Origin: Candidatus Synoicihabitans palmerolidicus
GTDB lineage: Bacteria > Verrucomicrobiota > Verrucomicrobiia > Opitutales > Opitutaceae
DNA length: 64,000 nucleotides
Reading direction: 5' to 3'
Assembly: GCA_020809425.1 (NCBI GenBank)
Contig: JAGGDC010000005.1
Location: forward strand, 1-64,000
Positions within the stretch are counted from its first letter, which is position 1; every line of letters starts with the position of its first letter. The notes beneath the pieces are model-generated. The model was not told where the DNA came from, searched no databases, and saw only the letters and a program-made list of their open reading frames with translations. Position numbers and translations under genes: made by a program. This document shows positions 1 to 10,561 of this stretch, one piece after another.

Positions 1-3000
1 CCATGCCTTCAATCGATCATGCAACTCGGCGCGGGTTACACTTGAGCCCGGCTTGCTCCACACACCGCGCGCTTGCAACTGGCCCAGTAAAACCAAGCGC
101 CCGATATCCTCCAACTCAGCCAAGGCGGCGCACTCTTCTTCTACCCGCGCATGCTCCAAACCCAAGGTGACCGGGTCAATCTCGGCCACCCGAGCCACGA
201 CGCTGCCCAACGCTGATGAGGGCAGCAAGGATTTGGTCGGCGGGCGCACCGCGTAACCGTGCCAGGTCACCAGGACCTTCCCGGCCGGATCAGTAGCAAC
301 AATATCCCACGTGTCATCCGTACCACACTGCACGCGCACCAACATGCGATTCGTCAACGGAGCGAGAAACCGAACGCGTTCCACCGCAAAGGGCAGGCCC
401 GCTGTAGCACCTGACTTGATACGCACCAACGCGGCCGTCTGCAACATGCCATCGAGCAGTCCTCCGTGCCATCGCAGGTCACCACGGAGGTGAATATCGT
501 CATTCGCCACCAACTCCGCCACGCTTTTCCCGTCCCCCCAAGACAGTCGATCCACGGTCCGAAAATGTGAACCATAGTCAACGCCCTGCTTCGCGAAAAA
601 TTCGTAGACGTCCCGAGTCCCCCAATTCTCGGTTAAGCCGGATAGATCCTCCCTTTCCCACCGATCCTCACCCTGCCGAGCGAACAATTTTCCCGCGACA
701 TGCTTGGTCGGTCGCACGAGATCGCCACTTTCGACCACGAAGTGAAATCCTCCCGAATCAGCATTAAGCACAACACGTAACTCGCCTCCCAAGAATGGGC
801 GTAGCCATGTGACATCCTGAAATTCACCTGCCGAGAAATCGCCCATCTCTGTTGTTACTGCGCGCCAAACGAAATCGAGGTAAGCCACTGCCGGCAGAAT
901 CGCCCTGCCACCGACTACGTGCTGGGCGAGAATTGGGTCCGTCTTTGTCACTTCCCATCGAGCCGGAACCGCCAATCCCTTCAGTTTCGTGGGCGGTCGC
1001 ACCTCGAGGGACTTCGCCCAATAACTCCTTCGCTCAAAACCGTATCCCGGTAAATGAATCCGCCTCCCACCAGCCGGTACGGGCGGGACCGAGTCACCTT
1101 CCTCCATCGTAGCAGGTCGTTCGCCAGCTGCGATCAAGGCCAATCCACTTCGCAGTTCGGCCATAGATTGAACGAAAAATGTCACCGTTTCCGTCATCTG
1201 ATCACGTCCCTCGGCCAAGGTAAGGGCAACATCCGCCAACCGGTGATTGTCATCAATCGCCGCGGCCAGCAGTTCCGCCGTGCGCACCAATGCGACAGGC
1301 GTGCGTGCGGAAAGACTGATCGGCCATCGCCTCCCCATTGCTTCAGCGATGGCCTCCCCATTAACCGCCACATATTCCTCCAGCACCGCGTGAGCGTTGA
1401 TGCCGGAAAATCCGAACGAGCTCACTCCGCCCCGTCGAGGTTGCTCATGCCCATCCGCCAAATTTATACGGGGCCAATCCGATTTTCGATCCACCAGGTG
1501 AAACGGAGTGTCCTCCAAGTTAATCCTTGGATTGGTCCTCTGCAGGTGCAGGTTGCCCGGCAACACGCCCGCGCGCAGTGCGAGCACCGTTTTGACTACG
1601 CCGGCCAACCCCGCGGCCGCCTCGAGATGACCAAGTTGACTTTTCACGGCTCCCAGTGCGCAACGCGCCCGCTCGGAAGCTCCAGATTTGATCCACGCCG
1701 CACATAAACCGTTAACTTCGATGGGATCCCCCAGCTGGGTCCCCGTACCGTGCGCCTCAACATAGGTCACGGTATCAGGCGCAACGTCAGCCGAACGAAG
1801 CGCTGCCGTGATCACGTCCCGTTGCGCCTCAGGATTGGGGGCCGTGAGTCCAGCCGCCCGGCCGCCGTGATTTTCGGCGGTGCCCAGCACCAAGGCATAT
1901 ATGGGATCTCCGGCCGCCTCTGCCGCCTGGAGCGGTTTAAGCATCATCGCGATCACGCCCTCCCCCCGGACGTATCCATCCGCCGCTGCGTCGAATGCTC
2001 GACAACGACCGGTGGGGCTGATCATGCCCGTCTTGGCTGCCTCGCGAGTGGTGATCGGATCGAGAACCAAATTCACGCCGCCTACGATAGCTTGATCACA
2101 CTCGCCCGAACGCAGTGAGGTGACGGCCCGATGCAGGGCCACGAGCGATCCCGAACAGGCCGTATCAATCGTGCTGCACGGCCCCCTCAGATCGAAGAAA
2201 TAGGATACTCGTCCTGCGATGAGCGACGTGGCTGCACCTAGCAATCGTTGCGCTCCGGCATCGACGACCGGGGAAGACTCTCCCCTCGCGTACTCCGAAC
2301 CACCGACGACTCCAACAAACACCCCCGTGCGCGTTCCCGCCAACTTTGCAGGATTCACTCCCGCGTTTTCGACCGCTCGCCATACCGCCTCGAGGAACAG
2401 CCGTTGCCGGGGATCCATCACGGTCGCCTCTCGTCGGGACAAGCCAAAAAACGGAGCGTCAAACTTATCAACGTCACCGATGAAGCCACCATCGCCAGTC
2501 GGATTTTCGCTTGTCGAGAGAACCATCCGCTCCGCCGGCATCGTCCCGACACCATCGATCCCTTCGACCAAATTGTGCCAAAACGTGCGCAAGTCATCTG
2601 CCCCCGGCAACCGCGCCTCGATCCCGACGATTGCCACCGATCCTGCCGATGGGCGCGGGGCTCTCCGGACCGGCTGTGGCGCGCCCCCGTTGGTCGGCCT
2701 CGCCGCCGTCTTTATCCCCATCGTGGCTAAGAATCGAGCCACCCCTCGCAGGGATTTTAGTTCAAAAAATTTGGCCTCCTCCATGGACACCCCAAAGACC
2801 CGCGCGATACGCACGCTGAGGGCTGCCAAACGAATGGAATCCAAACCGATTTCCCCAATCGATCGTGCCGCGTCCTCCTTTTTCAATTTGGCCTGCACCA
2901 CAGATCCTGCGACGTCCAGCAACGCAGTCTCGAGCTCCTCCAAATCGACAACGGGAGCAGCTGGCATTTCCTCCGCTCCGAAATTCTGCAGGGCGTCCGC

Positions 3001-3327
3001 AATCGACATGACCTGAAGTCGCTTCCGATCTATCTTGCCATTCAAGGTGAGTGGCAGCGTTTGCACGCGCTCCACTCTCGCCGGGTACATGTAGTCAGGC
3101 AGTGAACGAGCCAACGCCGCTCTCAAGTCACCCATGGTTACGTCCCCGCCACTTGTGGCGGCCATCCAATATGCCACCAGCATCACATGCCCCGAATCAT
3201 CGGAATGGGACACCACCGCTGAAGCCACAACTCCGGTCACCGCATTCAGGCATGCTTCAACCTCTCCGGGCTCCACCCGGAAACCCCTGATTTTCACCTG
3301 TGCGTCGGCGCGCCCAACAAATTCATA
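1..3327 (-). CDS. trans-AT PKS/NRPS hybrid, downstream part: end of A domain, PCP, KS, DH (runs off left edge)
   Basis: This is the downstream part of the assembly-line gene that starts near 8.86 kb. The minus-strand frame from about 3327 to base 1 has no stop. In order it encodes the C-terminal lobe of the adenylation domain (GRADAQVKIRGFRVEPGEVE, then the NGKIDR lysine loop), a carrier domain with GLDS, a ketosynthase and a dehydratase. The ketosynthase shows DTACSGSL with the active-site Cys, EAHGTGT and GHLEAAAG with both His. The dehydratase shows HVVGGRAILP, matching HxxxGxxxxP, and DGMLQ, matching DxxxQ/H. No acyltransferase follows the KS; there is only a linker and an LPGYGFERRSYW motif, as in trans-AT systems. 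The frame is offset from the upstream part (see 3323-8836), so the A domain is split by an indel. The C-terminus lies outside the window. Confidence 0.9.
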
Positions 3328-6300
3328 CATGGCGCACTAAATCCCCGGTTCGATACAGTTTACCTGTCGTTACATCAGGCAGGCGCACAAAGCGTTCCTG
3401 AGTGAATTCTTGATTGCCGTGATAACCCAGCGCGACGCCATCACCCCCGATAAATAACTCGCCTACCTCGCCCCGTGCCACCGGCTGGAACTGCTCATCC
3501 AACACGTGGAACTCGGTATTACCAACGGGTTCACCCAAGCGAATTGGTTCCCCCTGCCGCACTTGGTCAACCGACGACCATACGGTCGTCTCCGTCGGTC
3601 CATACATGTTCCACAACGAACCCACTCGCTCAAGCAACGGCACTGCTAGATCAGTCGTCCACGCCTCTCCTCCACATAAGGCCTTCACTTGCGGAATCGG
3701 TCCCAGTTCCGCCGCCAACAACATTTTCCAAGTGGCTGGCGTCGCCTGCACCAGAGTCACTTCTCCCCCCTCCAACTTTTCGCGCAATCGTCGACCACTC
3801 TTCACGACCTCCTCGGAAACGATTTCAACCGAAGCCCCGACGACTAGCGGTAAAAACAATTCAAGCACCGCGATATCGAAACAGATGGTGGTCAAAGCCA
3901 ACACCCGATCAGTCACCACGCATCCCGGTCGCTCACGCATGCTATGTAAAAAATGGACCACATTACGATGCGACACTCGCACCCCTTTGGGTCGCCCGGT
4001 CGAACCAGAGGTAAAAATCACATAAGCCGCCCGAGAAGGTGGGACCGTCACGTTCGGCGCATCCTCCGACTCCTCCGCCAAGAATTCCTTCTCCCTATCA
4101 ACATCGATCACCGTCACGCCCTCGGGACGAAAACTCACCCGGCCATGAGTCAGGTAATATCGACATCCAGCGTCCGACACGATCTGCTCGCAACGATCCG
4201 GAGGATAGGTCGGGTCAATCGGAACGTAACTGGCCCCGGCCTTCCAAACCGCCAAAAGCCCGACCAGTAAATCGACCCCTCGAAGTAAGGCGACCGCCAC
4301 CAAATCTTCGGGATCTACCCCCAAGACGATCAGTCGCCGGGCCATCTGATTGGCCTTTTTTTCCAATTCTGCGTAGGTCACCGTCGATCCGGCAAAATAG
4401 ACAGCCGGCGCTGCCGCCGAACGTTGTACCTGCGCGGTGATCAAGTCGTGCACGTTCCCCTCGGGATACGAAAATGATCCATCCGCTCCCGTTCGCTCGC
4501 GTAGTCCACGCACCAAGGCTGCGGCCAAACTCCGGGCTTGGGTAGGGGCGATCACCGCCGGTCGAAATTTCACATTCAACACCCAGTCTCCGGTGTTTTG
4601 GACCACTTCAAAAACCAAGGGAAACTCCCCCACCTGGTGCACTTCCGGAATCAACCCGTCAACCAAGCGGCCATGGTTCTCCACCTGCCAGGTTTGAAAA
4701 TAAAATCCTACATCCAGCGTGCACCGCGCCGGGTCGCCCGTCAGCTCCGCCAGCGCCAGTGACAATTTGCGAAACGGAAAACGTCGGTGGGACAACCCGT
4801 CCAGTAGATTTCCGAAAACCCGGGCGCAACGTTGGTCGAACCTACCTGTGGTGTCTCGATCGGCCGCCACTGGAATCAAATTCACCGCATACCCGATGCT
4901 GGACAGTTCTCCTTCGCTCACCCGTAAATCCGTCGCCACGGCCAAGCTTGCCCGATCCCGACCAAGCTCCGTCGACAACACTTCCAATAACGCTGTGAGC
5001 ACCACGCCCTGTGGCGAAACCTGTGCCTTCGCCGCGACTCCTGCAATTGCCTTCACTAACGCATCCGGAATCACCAATCGCTCCATCTCCCCGCCGGAGT
5101 CCTTAATATCGCCATTCGCGGGAAACACGGGCTGGAACCCCTTGGGGAAACGCTGCAACCAGTAGTCTCGATCCAACTTGGCGGTGTCGGATTCCAAGTA
5201 CATCGCTTCCGCTGCCCCGTATGCCTCCAACCCTGAACTCGGCTCAACCACCGGTTCCTCTCCTCGCATCAACTTGTCGTACACCTCCTCCAAACGGGAG
5301 AAAAACAACTGCGCGGAGTGACCATCAAAAATCAAATGATGAAAGGTCACGTGCAGAACAGCGCCCGTCACATGTTCGATGAGATGAGCCCGCCACAGCA
5401 CTTCAGTATCGCCCCCCAAAGGCATGTTACTCAGCTCATGCAGGCCTCGGATGAGCGCCGCTTCATCTCCACGCCAATTTTCGCGCACCACCCGCACTTC
5501 CGGTTCGGCGGCGACCACGACCCGCACATCGTCATCACGTACAACGAATCGGGTCCGCAGAGCGGGTTGTTCGGCCGCCACGACTCGCAACGCACGTTCC
5601 AATGATGTCGCATCCGGGACCTCCGGCCACCTCACCGCAAAGGGCACATAAAAAGCCCGATTGGCGGGTCGATCCTTTTGCCACCGCCAAAGCGCCCTTT
5701 GCCCGTCGGATACCTCCCCTGCCCATCCCGCGACGGCCCGGGAAGCCGACGCCGTCCTCGGACCGAGTGCCGGTGGGGGCTCTCGTTTTATGCGCTCCGC
5801 TAGTTCACTCAGGTTTCGCGCTTCAAAAAACCACTTGGCTGGGACCGTTCTTCCCGTCAACTGAGCCAAACGATCAACCGCGCGCAAAACATGGAGTGAA
5901 TTAAAACCCACTCGCACCAATTCACGGTCCGCCGTCACCATGCCAGGAGGAGCCTGCAAAAGCCGCTCGATCACCCCAACCAACAAATCCTCGAGCGACT
6001 CGTTTCCACGCGGTGTCTCCGATGCCGCTGAACCGATCGTCACCGGGGTAACGACTGGCGATTGGCGATTCACTTTCGCCTGCAACCAATATCGGTCTCG
6101 GGAAAATGGATACAAGGGGAGCGGAACCCGACGCAGTCGACGACCGCGATGGAGCAAATTCCAGTCGATTGAAACCCCGTGGACCCACAACCGGGCTAAC
6201 TTGTCCAGCGACCCCGCGTTAATCGCAGCCGCCACCAATTCCGCGCCCTCTGGCCCTTCGACCAACATCGCAAGGCCACTTTCAACTTCTTCCGTGCGTC

Positions 6301-8836
6301 GACGATGCATCTCCAGACGTGATCGTCCGGTAGCGAAATCTCGCAAATTGGCCCGCGCTTCTGCCACCGACGTCGCCACGAAAGCCAGTCGCTCGGTCAA
6401 GGCTCGGCGTCCGGTTTGCAAAGTAAAGGACACGTCCGCCAGGGCAGTGTCGTCCATCTCTTTCAGCGCCTCGTCCAAGCGCTCAGCCACGGTAATCAGC
6501 TGGGGCGCCGTTGCCGCCGACAGCACCAAAATAACGCGCCCAGACTCCGCTGAGTCGGACATCCGGTTATCGACCCATTCATCAATGATCACGTGGCCGT
6601 TCACTCCGAGCGCACTCTGCCCATTAACGGCAGCGCGCCGCCTCCCTGCCGATCCCACCGGCCAGTCCCGCAACTCGGTGTTCAATACAAAAGGACTAGC
6701 TTCGAGACCCAAAGCCGGATTCAACCTAATCGGCGCGATCATGGGCGGTAGTTTTTGTTTCCGCAGGGCAAGCAGCACTTTGATCAGGCTAGCCATGCCG
6801 GCCCCGCCCATGGCGTGCCCTATGTTCGGCTTTAGCGTACTCAACACGCATCGACCGGGGGTCGTCGAAGACGAGGAGTAACCATCCTTCAGGGCCAGCA
6901 CTTCGACTTCATCGCCTAACGGAGATGCCATGCCATGCACTTCGATATAATCAATGGATTCCGGCTTCACGCCCGCGGTTTCACGCACTCGTCGCTGCAG
7001 GGCCGACTGGGAAGCAGAGTGCGGAGCGAGTAGTCCGTTCTTAGCTCCGTCCTGATTTACTCCGCAACCACGAATCACCCCATGGATCGTGTCACCGTCC
7101 CGCTCGGCGTCTTCCAATCGTTTGACCACGACTGCGCCCGCCGCTTCTCCCATTACCCAGCCGTCCGCCGCCTCATCAAACGATCGACAGGTGCCGGTCG
7201 CCGATAAGAGCCCAATGCCACTGACCTCCGACCGCAAACTCTCCCCGATGGTGACGTGGCCCGCCCCCACCAACATGAGATCACTCTCCCCTCGAGCGAG
7301 GCTCGCACAGGCCAAATCCAGTGCCGAAAAAAACGACGCACACGCGGTATCGACCACAAAACTTGGTCCGTGCCAATCGAGTAAATAAGCAATTCTGGCC
7401 GGCAACACACTCATGGTATTACCGGTGTAGTTTTGCCCATCTTGGTCAGGTATTCCGTTTTCATAACCCGACGGAGTACAACCGATCACGACACCGCAGC
7501 GCCGACCGGCAAGCGCCTCCGGTGCATAACCCGCATGCTCCAGCGCGTGCCAAGCCTCTTGCATCAGGATGCGATGTTGCGGGTCCATGCGTTCGGCCTC
7601 GGCAGGAGACAGATTAAAAAAGCCGGCATCAAATTCATCCACGCTTTCCAGAAATGCCCCCCAACGCGCCGGCACCGCCCCCGTTTCCGCCGACTCATCG
7701 CCGAGTGCCCGTCGTTCAGCTGGGACCTCGCTAAGCATCGACCGCTTATTGATCAACAATTCCCAAAATGCCTCGGTGTTCTGCGCCCCCGGAAACCGTC
7801 CTGAGTATCCGACCACCGCCATCGGCGAAAACGAAGCTACCGTATCAACTCCCGCCGCACGAGTTGTCGTTTGAATCCGCGGTCTGACTGGCGACTTGAC
7901 TGCGATAGCTGAAAACCCGCTCACGGGCTGCAATTTCACCGGTCCGGACCGGGCAACCGGTGTATCCGTTATCGAGGCCCCCAATGAGGTCGCTGGCGTC
8001 GTGATTTCCGTCAGAAATGTGCTAAGTCGACGAGGCGTGACCTGCTCATAAAGCATCGACGAGGTCATGGTCACACCAAACTCAGCACTGAGTTTCTTCG
8101 CCAACTCGACGGTCAAGAGCGAGTCCAATCCCAGCTCCGAAAACGCCCGATCCGGCGTCACTCGACTCTTCTTCATCAATAAAGTATCCGCGATCAAACG
8201 AATCACCGTCTCTCCCACGCCCGCTCCCACGCCCGATGCGACTTTCGATTTAGGTCCAGAATCGCCCAATTCAGGCACCGCCTCCAACGGCGGAACCGAT
8301 TCGACCTCAGCGACAATAAATGCAACAAATTCACCAACGGTGGCAAAATCGTAGAACCGCGCAGCGGGGACTGTAACGGCGAACTTTTGGTTGATAACTT
8401 TCACCAACTCGACCGCCAAGATCGAATCCAATCCGAGTTCACTAAATCGGGCTGCCCGGGTTAAGCGCTCAACTGGCACGAACAAAATCGACGCAATCAA
8501 TTCGCGCACCGTAGTCGCAAGCGTCAATTCGGTTGAAACCACCGCACGCCTCCTCGGATTTACGGCCAACGGCACAACCGCACGTCCATCCAGTGTAGCC
8601 AAATGCGCAGCCAACGCATTCACGGTGGGAAAATCATAGAGCCGAGCTGCCGAAAGCGAAAAACCGGGCGTGGCATTGATCACCCGAGTGAGTTCCACCG
8701 CCAAAATTGAATCCAATCCAAGTTCGAAAAACTTCGCGGCCCACCCAACTCGCTCTACCGGGACCATCAAAACTTCCGCCACCCAAGCACGCACGCGCTC
8801 GCGCAGTGAGTGACAGGGATAGTTGTTTGGCGGCAT
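3323..8836 (-). CDS. trans-AT PKS/NRPS hybrid, upstream part: ACP-ACP-ACP-KS-carrier-C-A(Gly), frameshifted in A
   Basis: Domains in order, numbering the open frame from 8983: three tandem ACPs with phosphopantetheine Ser near residues 92, 187 and 288 (two GLDSILAVEL, one GLDSLLTVEL); a ketosynthase about 388-815 with DTACASF, EVHGMAS in place of EAHGTGT, and KPNIGH; a carrier about 975-1045 with GFNS instead of GLDS; a condensation domain about 1070-1480 with HHLIFDG (HHxxxDG); an adenylation domain from about 1490 with FTSGSTGRPKG and YGPTETT. My reading of the specificity pocket is D-I-L-Q-L-G-M-V-W-K, close to the known glycine code DILQLGLIWK. The ACPs lack the Trp usual in beta-branching ACPs. 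The frame stops at 3323-3325 just after TGDLVRH, and the A domain resumes in another frame. ATG 8836 is the first in-frame start giving a plausible ACP N-terminus, but the good ribosome site serves ATG 8858 out of frame. A palmerolide-type starter is inferred. Confidence 0.88.
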   Translation of the reverse strand: MPPNNYPCHSLRERVRAWVAEVLMVPVERVGWAAKFFELGLDSILAVELTRVINATPGFSLSAARLYDFPTVNALAAHLATLDGRAVVPLAVNPRRRAVVSTELTLATTVRELIASILFVPVERLTRAARFSELGLDSILAVELVKVINQKFAVTVPAARFYDFATVGEFVAFIVAEVESVPPLEAVPELGDSGPKSKVASGVGAGVGETVIRLIADTLLMKKSRVTPDRAFSELGLDSLLTVELAKKLSAEFGVTMTSSMLYEQVTPRRLSTFLTEITTPATSLGASITDTPVARSGPVKLQPVSGFSAIAVKSPVRPRIQTTTRAAGVDTVASFSPMAVVGYSGRFPGAQNTEAFWELLINKRSMLSEVPAERRALGDESAETGAVPARWGAFLESVDEFDAGFFNLSPAEAERMDPQHRILMQEAWHALEHAGYAPEALAGRRCGVVIGCTPSGYENGIPDQDGQNYTGNTMSVLPARIAYLLDWHGPSFVVDTACASFFSALDLACASLARGESDLMLVGAGHVTIGESLRSEVSGIGLLSATGTCRSFDEAADGWVMGEAAGAVVVKRLEDAERDGDTIHGVIRGCGVNQDGAKNGLLAPHSASQSALQRRVRETAGVKPESIDYIEVHGMASPLGDEVEVLALKDGYSSSSTTPGRCVLSTLKPNIGHAMGGAGMASLIKVLLALRKQKLPPMIAPIRLNPALGLEASPFVLNTELRDWPVGSAGRRRAAVNGQSALGVNGHVIIDEWVDNRMSDSAESGRVILVLSAATAPQLITVAERLDEALKEMDDTALADVSFTLQTGRRALTERLAFVATSVAEARANLRDFATGRSRLEMHRRRTEEVESGLAMLVEGPEGAELVAAAINAGSLDKLARLWVHGVSIDWNLLHRGRRLRRVPLPLYPFSRDRYWLQAKVNRQSPVVTPVTIGSAASETPRGNESLEDLLVGVIERLLQAPPGMVTADRELVRVGFNSLHVLRAVDRLAQLTGRTVPAKWFFEARNLSELAERIKREPPPALGPRTASASRAVAGWAGEVSDGQRALWRWQKDRPANRAFYVPFAVRWPEVPDATSLERALRVVAAEQPALRTRFVVRDDDVRVVVAAEPEVRVVRENWRGDEAALIRGLHELSNMPLGGDTEVLWRAHLIEHVTGAVLHVTFHHLIFDGHSAQLFFSRLEEVYDKLMRGEEPVVEPSSGLEAYGAAEAMYLESDTAKLDRDYWLQRFPKGFQPVFPANGDIKDSGGEMERLVIPDALVKAIAGVAAKAQVSPQGVVLTALLEVLSTELGRDRASLAVATDLRVSEGELSSIGYAVNLIPVAADRDTTGRFDQRCARVFGNLLDGLSHRRFPFRKLSLALAELTGDPARCTLDVGFYFQTWQVENHGRLVDGLIPEVHQVGEFPLVFEVVQNTGDWVLNVKFRPAVIAPTQARSLAAALVRGLRERTGADGSFSYPEGNVHDLITAQVQRSAAAPAVYFAGSTVTYAELEKKANQMARRLIVLGVDPEDLVAVALLRGVDLLVGLLAVWKAGASYVPIDPTYPPDRCEQIVSDAGCRYYLTHGRVSFRPEGVTVIDVDREKEFLAEESEDAPNVTVPPSRAAYVIFTSGSTGRPKGVRVSHRNVVHFLHSMRERPGCVVTDRVLALTTICFDIAVLELFLPLVVGASVEIVSEEVVKSGRRLREKLEGGEVTLVQATPATWKMLLAAELGPIPQVKALCGGEAWTTDLAVPLLERVGSLWNMYGPTETTVWSSVDQVRQGEPIRLGEPVGNTEFHVLDEQFQPVARGEVGELFIGGDGVALGYHGNQEFTQERFVRLPDVTTGKLYRTGDLVRHV

Positions 8837-8855
8837 CGCCACGAGTTGCTTTCGG

Positions 8856-8870
8856 CATGATATTTTCCTT
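8856..8870 (-). promoter_or_regulatory. Ribosome binding site and ATG out of frame with the PKS
   Basis: On the minus strand AAGGA lies 7 nt upstream of an ATG at 8858-8856. This is the best translation start in the region. The frame from this ATG ends after 74 codons and does not encode the first ACP, which is read one frame over. Either one base was gained or lost between 8858 and about 8810, or translation really begins at the poorly led ATG 8836. Confidence 0.6.
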
Positions 8871-9009
8871 TCTAAAAGGTCTGGACGATTAAATCCAAGG
8901 CTGAACGATGAGTCGAAGATATATAGAAACTTAATAGACATGCATGAACATGGGCAAGCAATACTTGAGCCTATGTTTTTCAATGAGTCGCCTCACTAAT
9001 ATCGAGTGG
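8871..9009 (-). promoter_or_regulatory. Short PKS upstream region, bounded by IS630
   Basis: Only about 140 bases separate the PKS start from the IS630 end. The stretch is AT-richer than the gene and holds possible -10-like sequences (TATATA and TCTATT on the minus strand), but no convincing -35/-10 pair. The native promoter may have been displaced or replaced by the IS. Confidence 0.3.
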
Positions 9010-10128
9010 ATTAAGTAAGCGTAATAATTAAAATCGGGACAATGGGACGCCCACCAACACCACCGACACCAATCAGCATGCGCCCGGAAGAACGCGACCA
9101 GCTTGAAGAGATGATTCGGCAGCCAAAAGCGCAGGCGCGATATGTGGAGAGCGCTCGTATCGTGCTTTGGGCGGCGGAAGGGCAAAGTAACAAGCAGATT
9201 GCGCAGCGGCTCGGGACGCGGGAGGCGCGGGTGAGCCGGTGGCGCACGCGCTTCGAGCGGGAAGGACTGGAGGGGTTGCACGACGCGCCCCGATTGGGCC
9301 GCCCGCCGCGCAAAGGAGGCGAGGACTTACAAGCCCGGGTGCTGGCCCAACTTGACGAACCCCGAACCCGCGCCGGAGGATTTGCCCGCTGGAACGGAGA
9401 GTTGTTGGCCCGTGCGCTTGGCAATGCTTCAGCCGATTAGGTTTGGTCCGTGCTGCGCCATTTGGGCATCAGCCTGGAGCGCCGTCGCAGTTGGTGCGTT
9501 TCGACCGATCCGCAGTTTTCCGCCAAGGCCGTCGATGTCGTGGGACTGTACCTGGCCCCCCCGTGCCATGCGGTGGTGCTCACTGTCGACGCAAAGCCCG
9601 GCATGCAAGCCCTGGTGCCGTCCCAGGGATGCTTGCGCCTGCCCAATGCGCGGGCAATGACCGGATTCGCTCGCGACTTCAAACGTCACGACTTCAACAC
9701 TTTACTCGCGGCCCTCGAGACAGCGACCGGACGAGTTATGGGCGGACATTTTCGCCGCAAGCGGCGGGACGAATTTGTCGACTTCCTGGATCGGCTGGTT
9801 GTGGCCTACCCCGCGCCAACCCTCCACCTGATCCTCGACAACCTGAGCACCCGACTGCCCGGACCACAGCACCCGTGCGCCGACGCCATCCTCAGATCCA
9901 TTTTTACTTCACCCCGACCCACTCCTTCTTGGCTCAATCAAATTGCAGTGGGGCTCTCCATCCTCACCCCCCCAAGCCCTGCCCGGCGCGAGTTTCACCA
10001 GCGCCGACCAACTCACCAAAGCCATCGACTCCTTCATCGCCGCCTACAACGACCGCGCCGTTCCCTTCAGTTGGACCAAGGTTCGCGTCGAACCAAAAAC
10101 CACCAACAAGTAATTACGCTAACTTAAT
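9010..10128 (+). mobile_element. IS630-family insertion sequence (inactive)
   Basis: Imperfect terminal inverted repeats are visible: ATTAAGTAAGCGTAAT at 9010-9025 and its near-complement ending at 10128 (ATTACGCTAACTTAAT on the plus strand). The enclosed 1.1 kb holds one transposase reading region on the plus strand. Size and protein motifs fit IS630, whose target is TA. The element lies immediately upstream of the PKS gene and marks the edge of the biosynthetic cluster on this side. Confidence 0.8.
9042..10113 (+). pseudogene. IS630-family transposase, broken
   Basis: The N-terminus (9042-9440) is a helix-turn-helix region with SNKQIAQRLGTREARVSRW. An in-frame TAG at 9438-9440 interrupts it, probably from CAG, and the same frame then continues with VWSVLRHLGISLERRRSW and the DDE core. 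The first Asp lies in VDAKPGMQAL near 9590 and the second in LILDN near 9835. Around 9880-9960 the frame shifts at least twice (FTPTHS, then WLNQI). The expected third catalytic Glu after WLNQI appears as Ala, and the following Trp is lost. The C-terminus ends AAYNDRAVPFSWTK at 10113. Family assignment is firm; the copy cannot make active enzyme. Confidence 0.82.
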
Positions 10129-10561
10129 TAACTAGATACCAACTACGCCGATACGCCGATATTCATCACGACACCGTCCGTCTATCCCACGCCAGTGAAC
10201 ACCCATTGCCCCTGTATAAGGATTCCGTCATGGTTGCAAATTTACCCCCCGAATGGCGCAGGCAGTTACGAACTTGCCATTTTGCGGGCCGTGATTTTAC
10301 AATGTACTTACACTACAAACTACCCCGACAAATCACGAGAGGGGCACGCCGTACCCATAAAACAAGAAAAGAAGATAATTTGTGAAAAAATTGAGACGGC
10401 GCCTACTCCCTTCCATTACTTCCTCACAAGTCTTCATTTACCAAAGGCCCATGGGGAAATAGTTTTATTCCTCACCGAATCATCACGCGAACCCTACGGA
10501 AGGTGTAGTAAACTGACTAGTCATTTAGCAGGTCCCATACCCCACTATTATTACTATTTAT
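10129..10561 (+). other. AT-rich stretch with no recognised gene
   Basis: About 430 bases of lower GC than the neighbours. A plus-strand open frame (10195-10581) and an overlapping frame containing HFAGRDFTMYLHYKLPRQ are present, but neither has recognisable domains or a convincing ribosome site. I read this as decayed sequence between the IS630 and the next transposase fragment. Confidence 0.4.

Noticed and set aside
1030..1390. Missing AT domain after the second KS as damage
   Set aside because: The KS is followed by the linker usual in trans-AT synthases and leads straight into a DH; absence of AT is the normal state for this class.
1..8800. Long plus-strand open frames opposite the PKS
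   Set aside because: They are antisense shadows of a high-GC coding frame, with Arg/Pro/Ser-rich composition and no domains.
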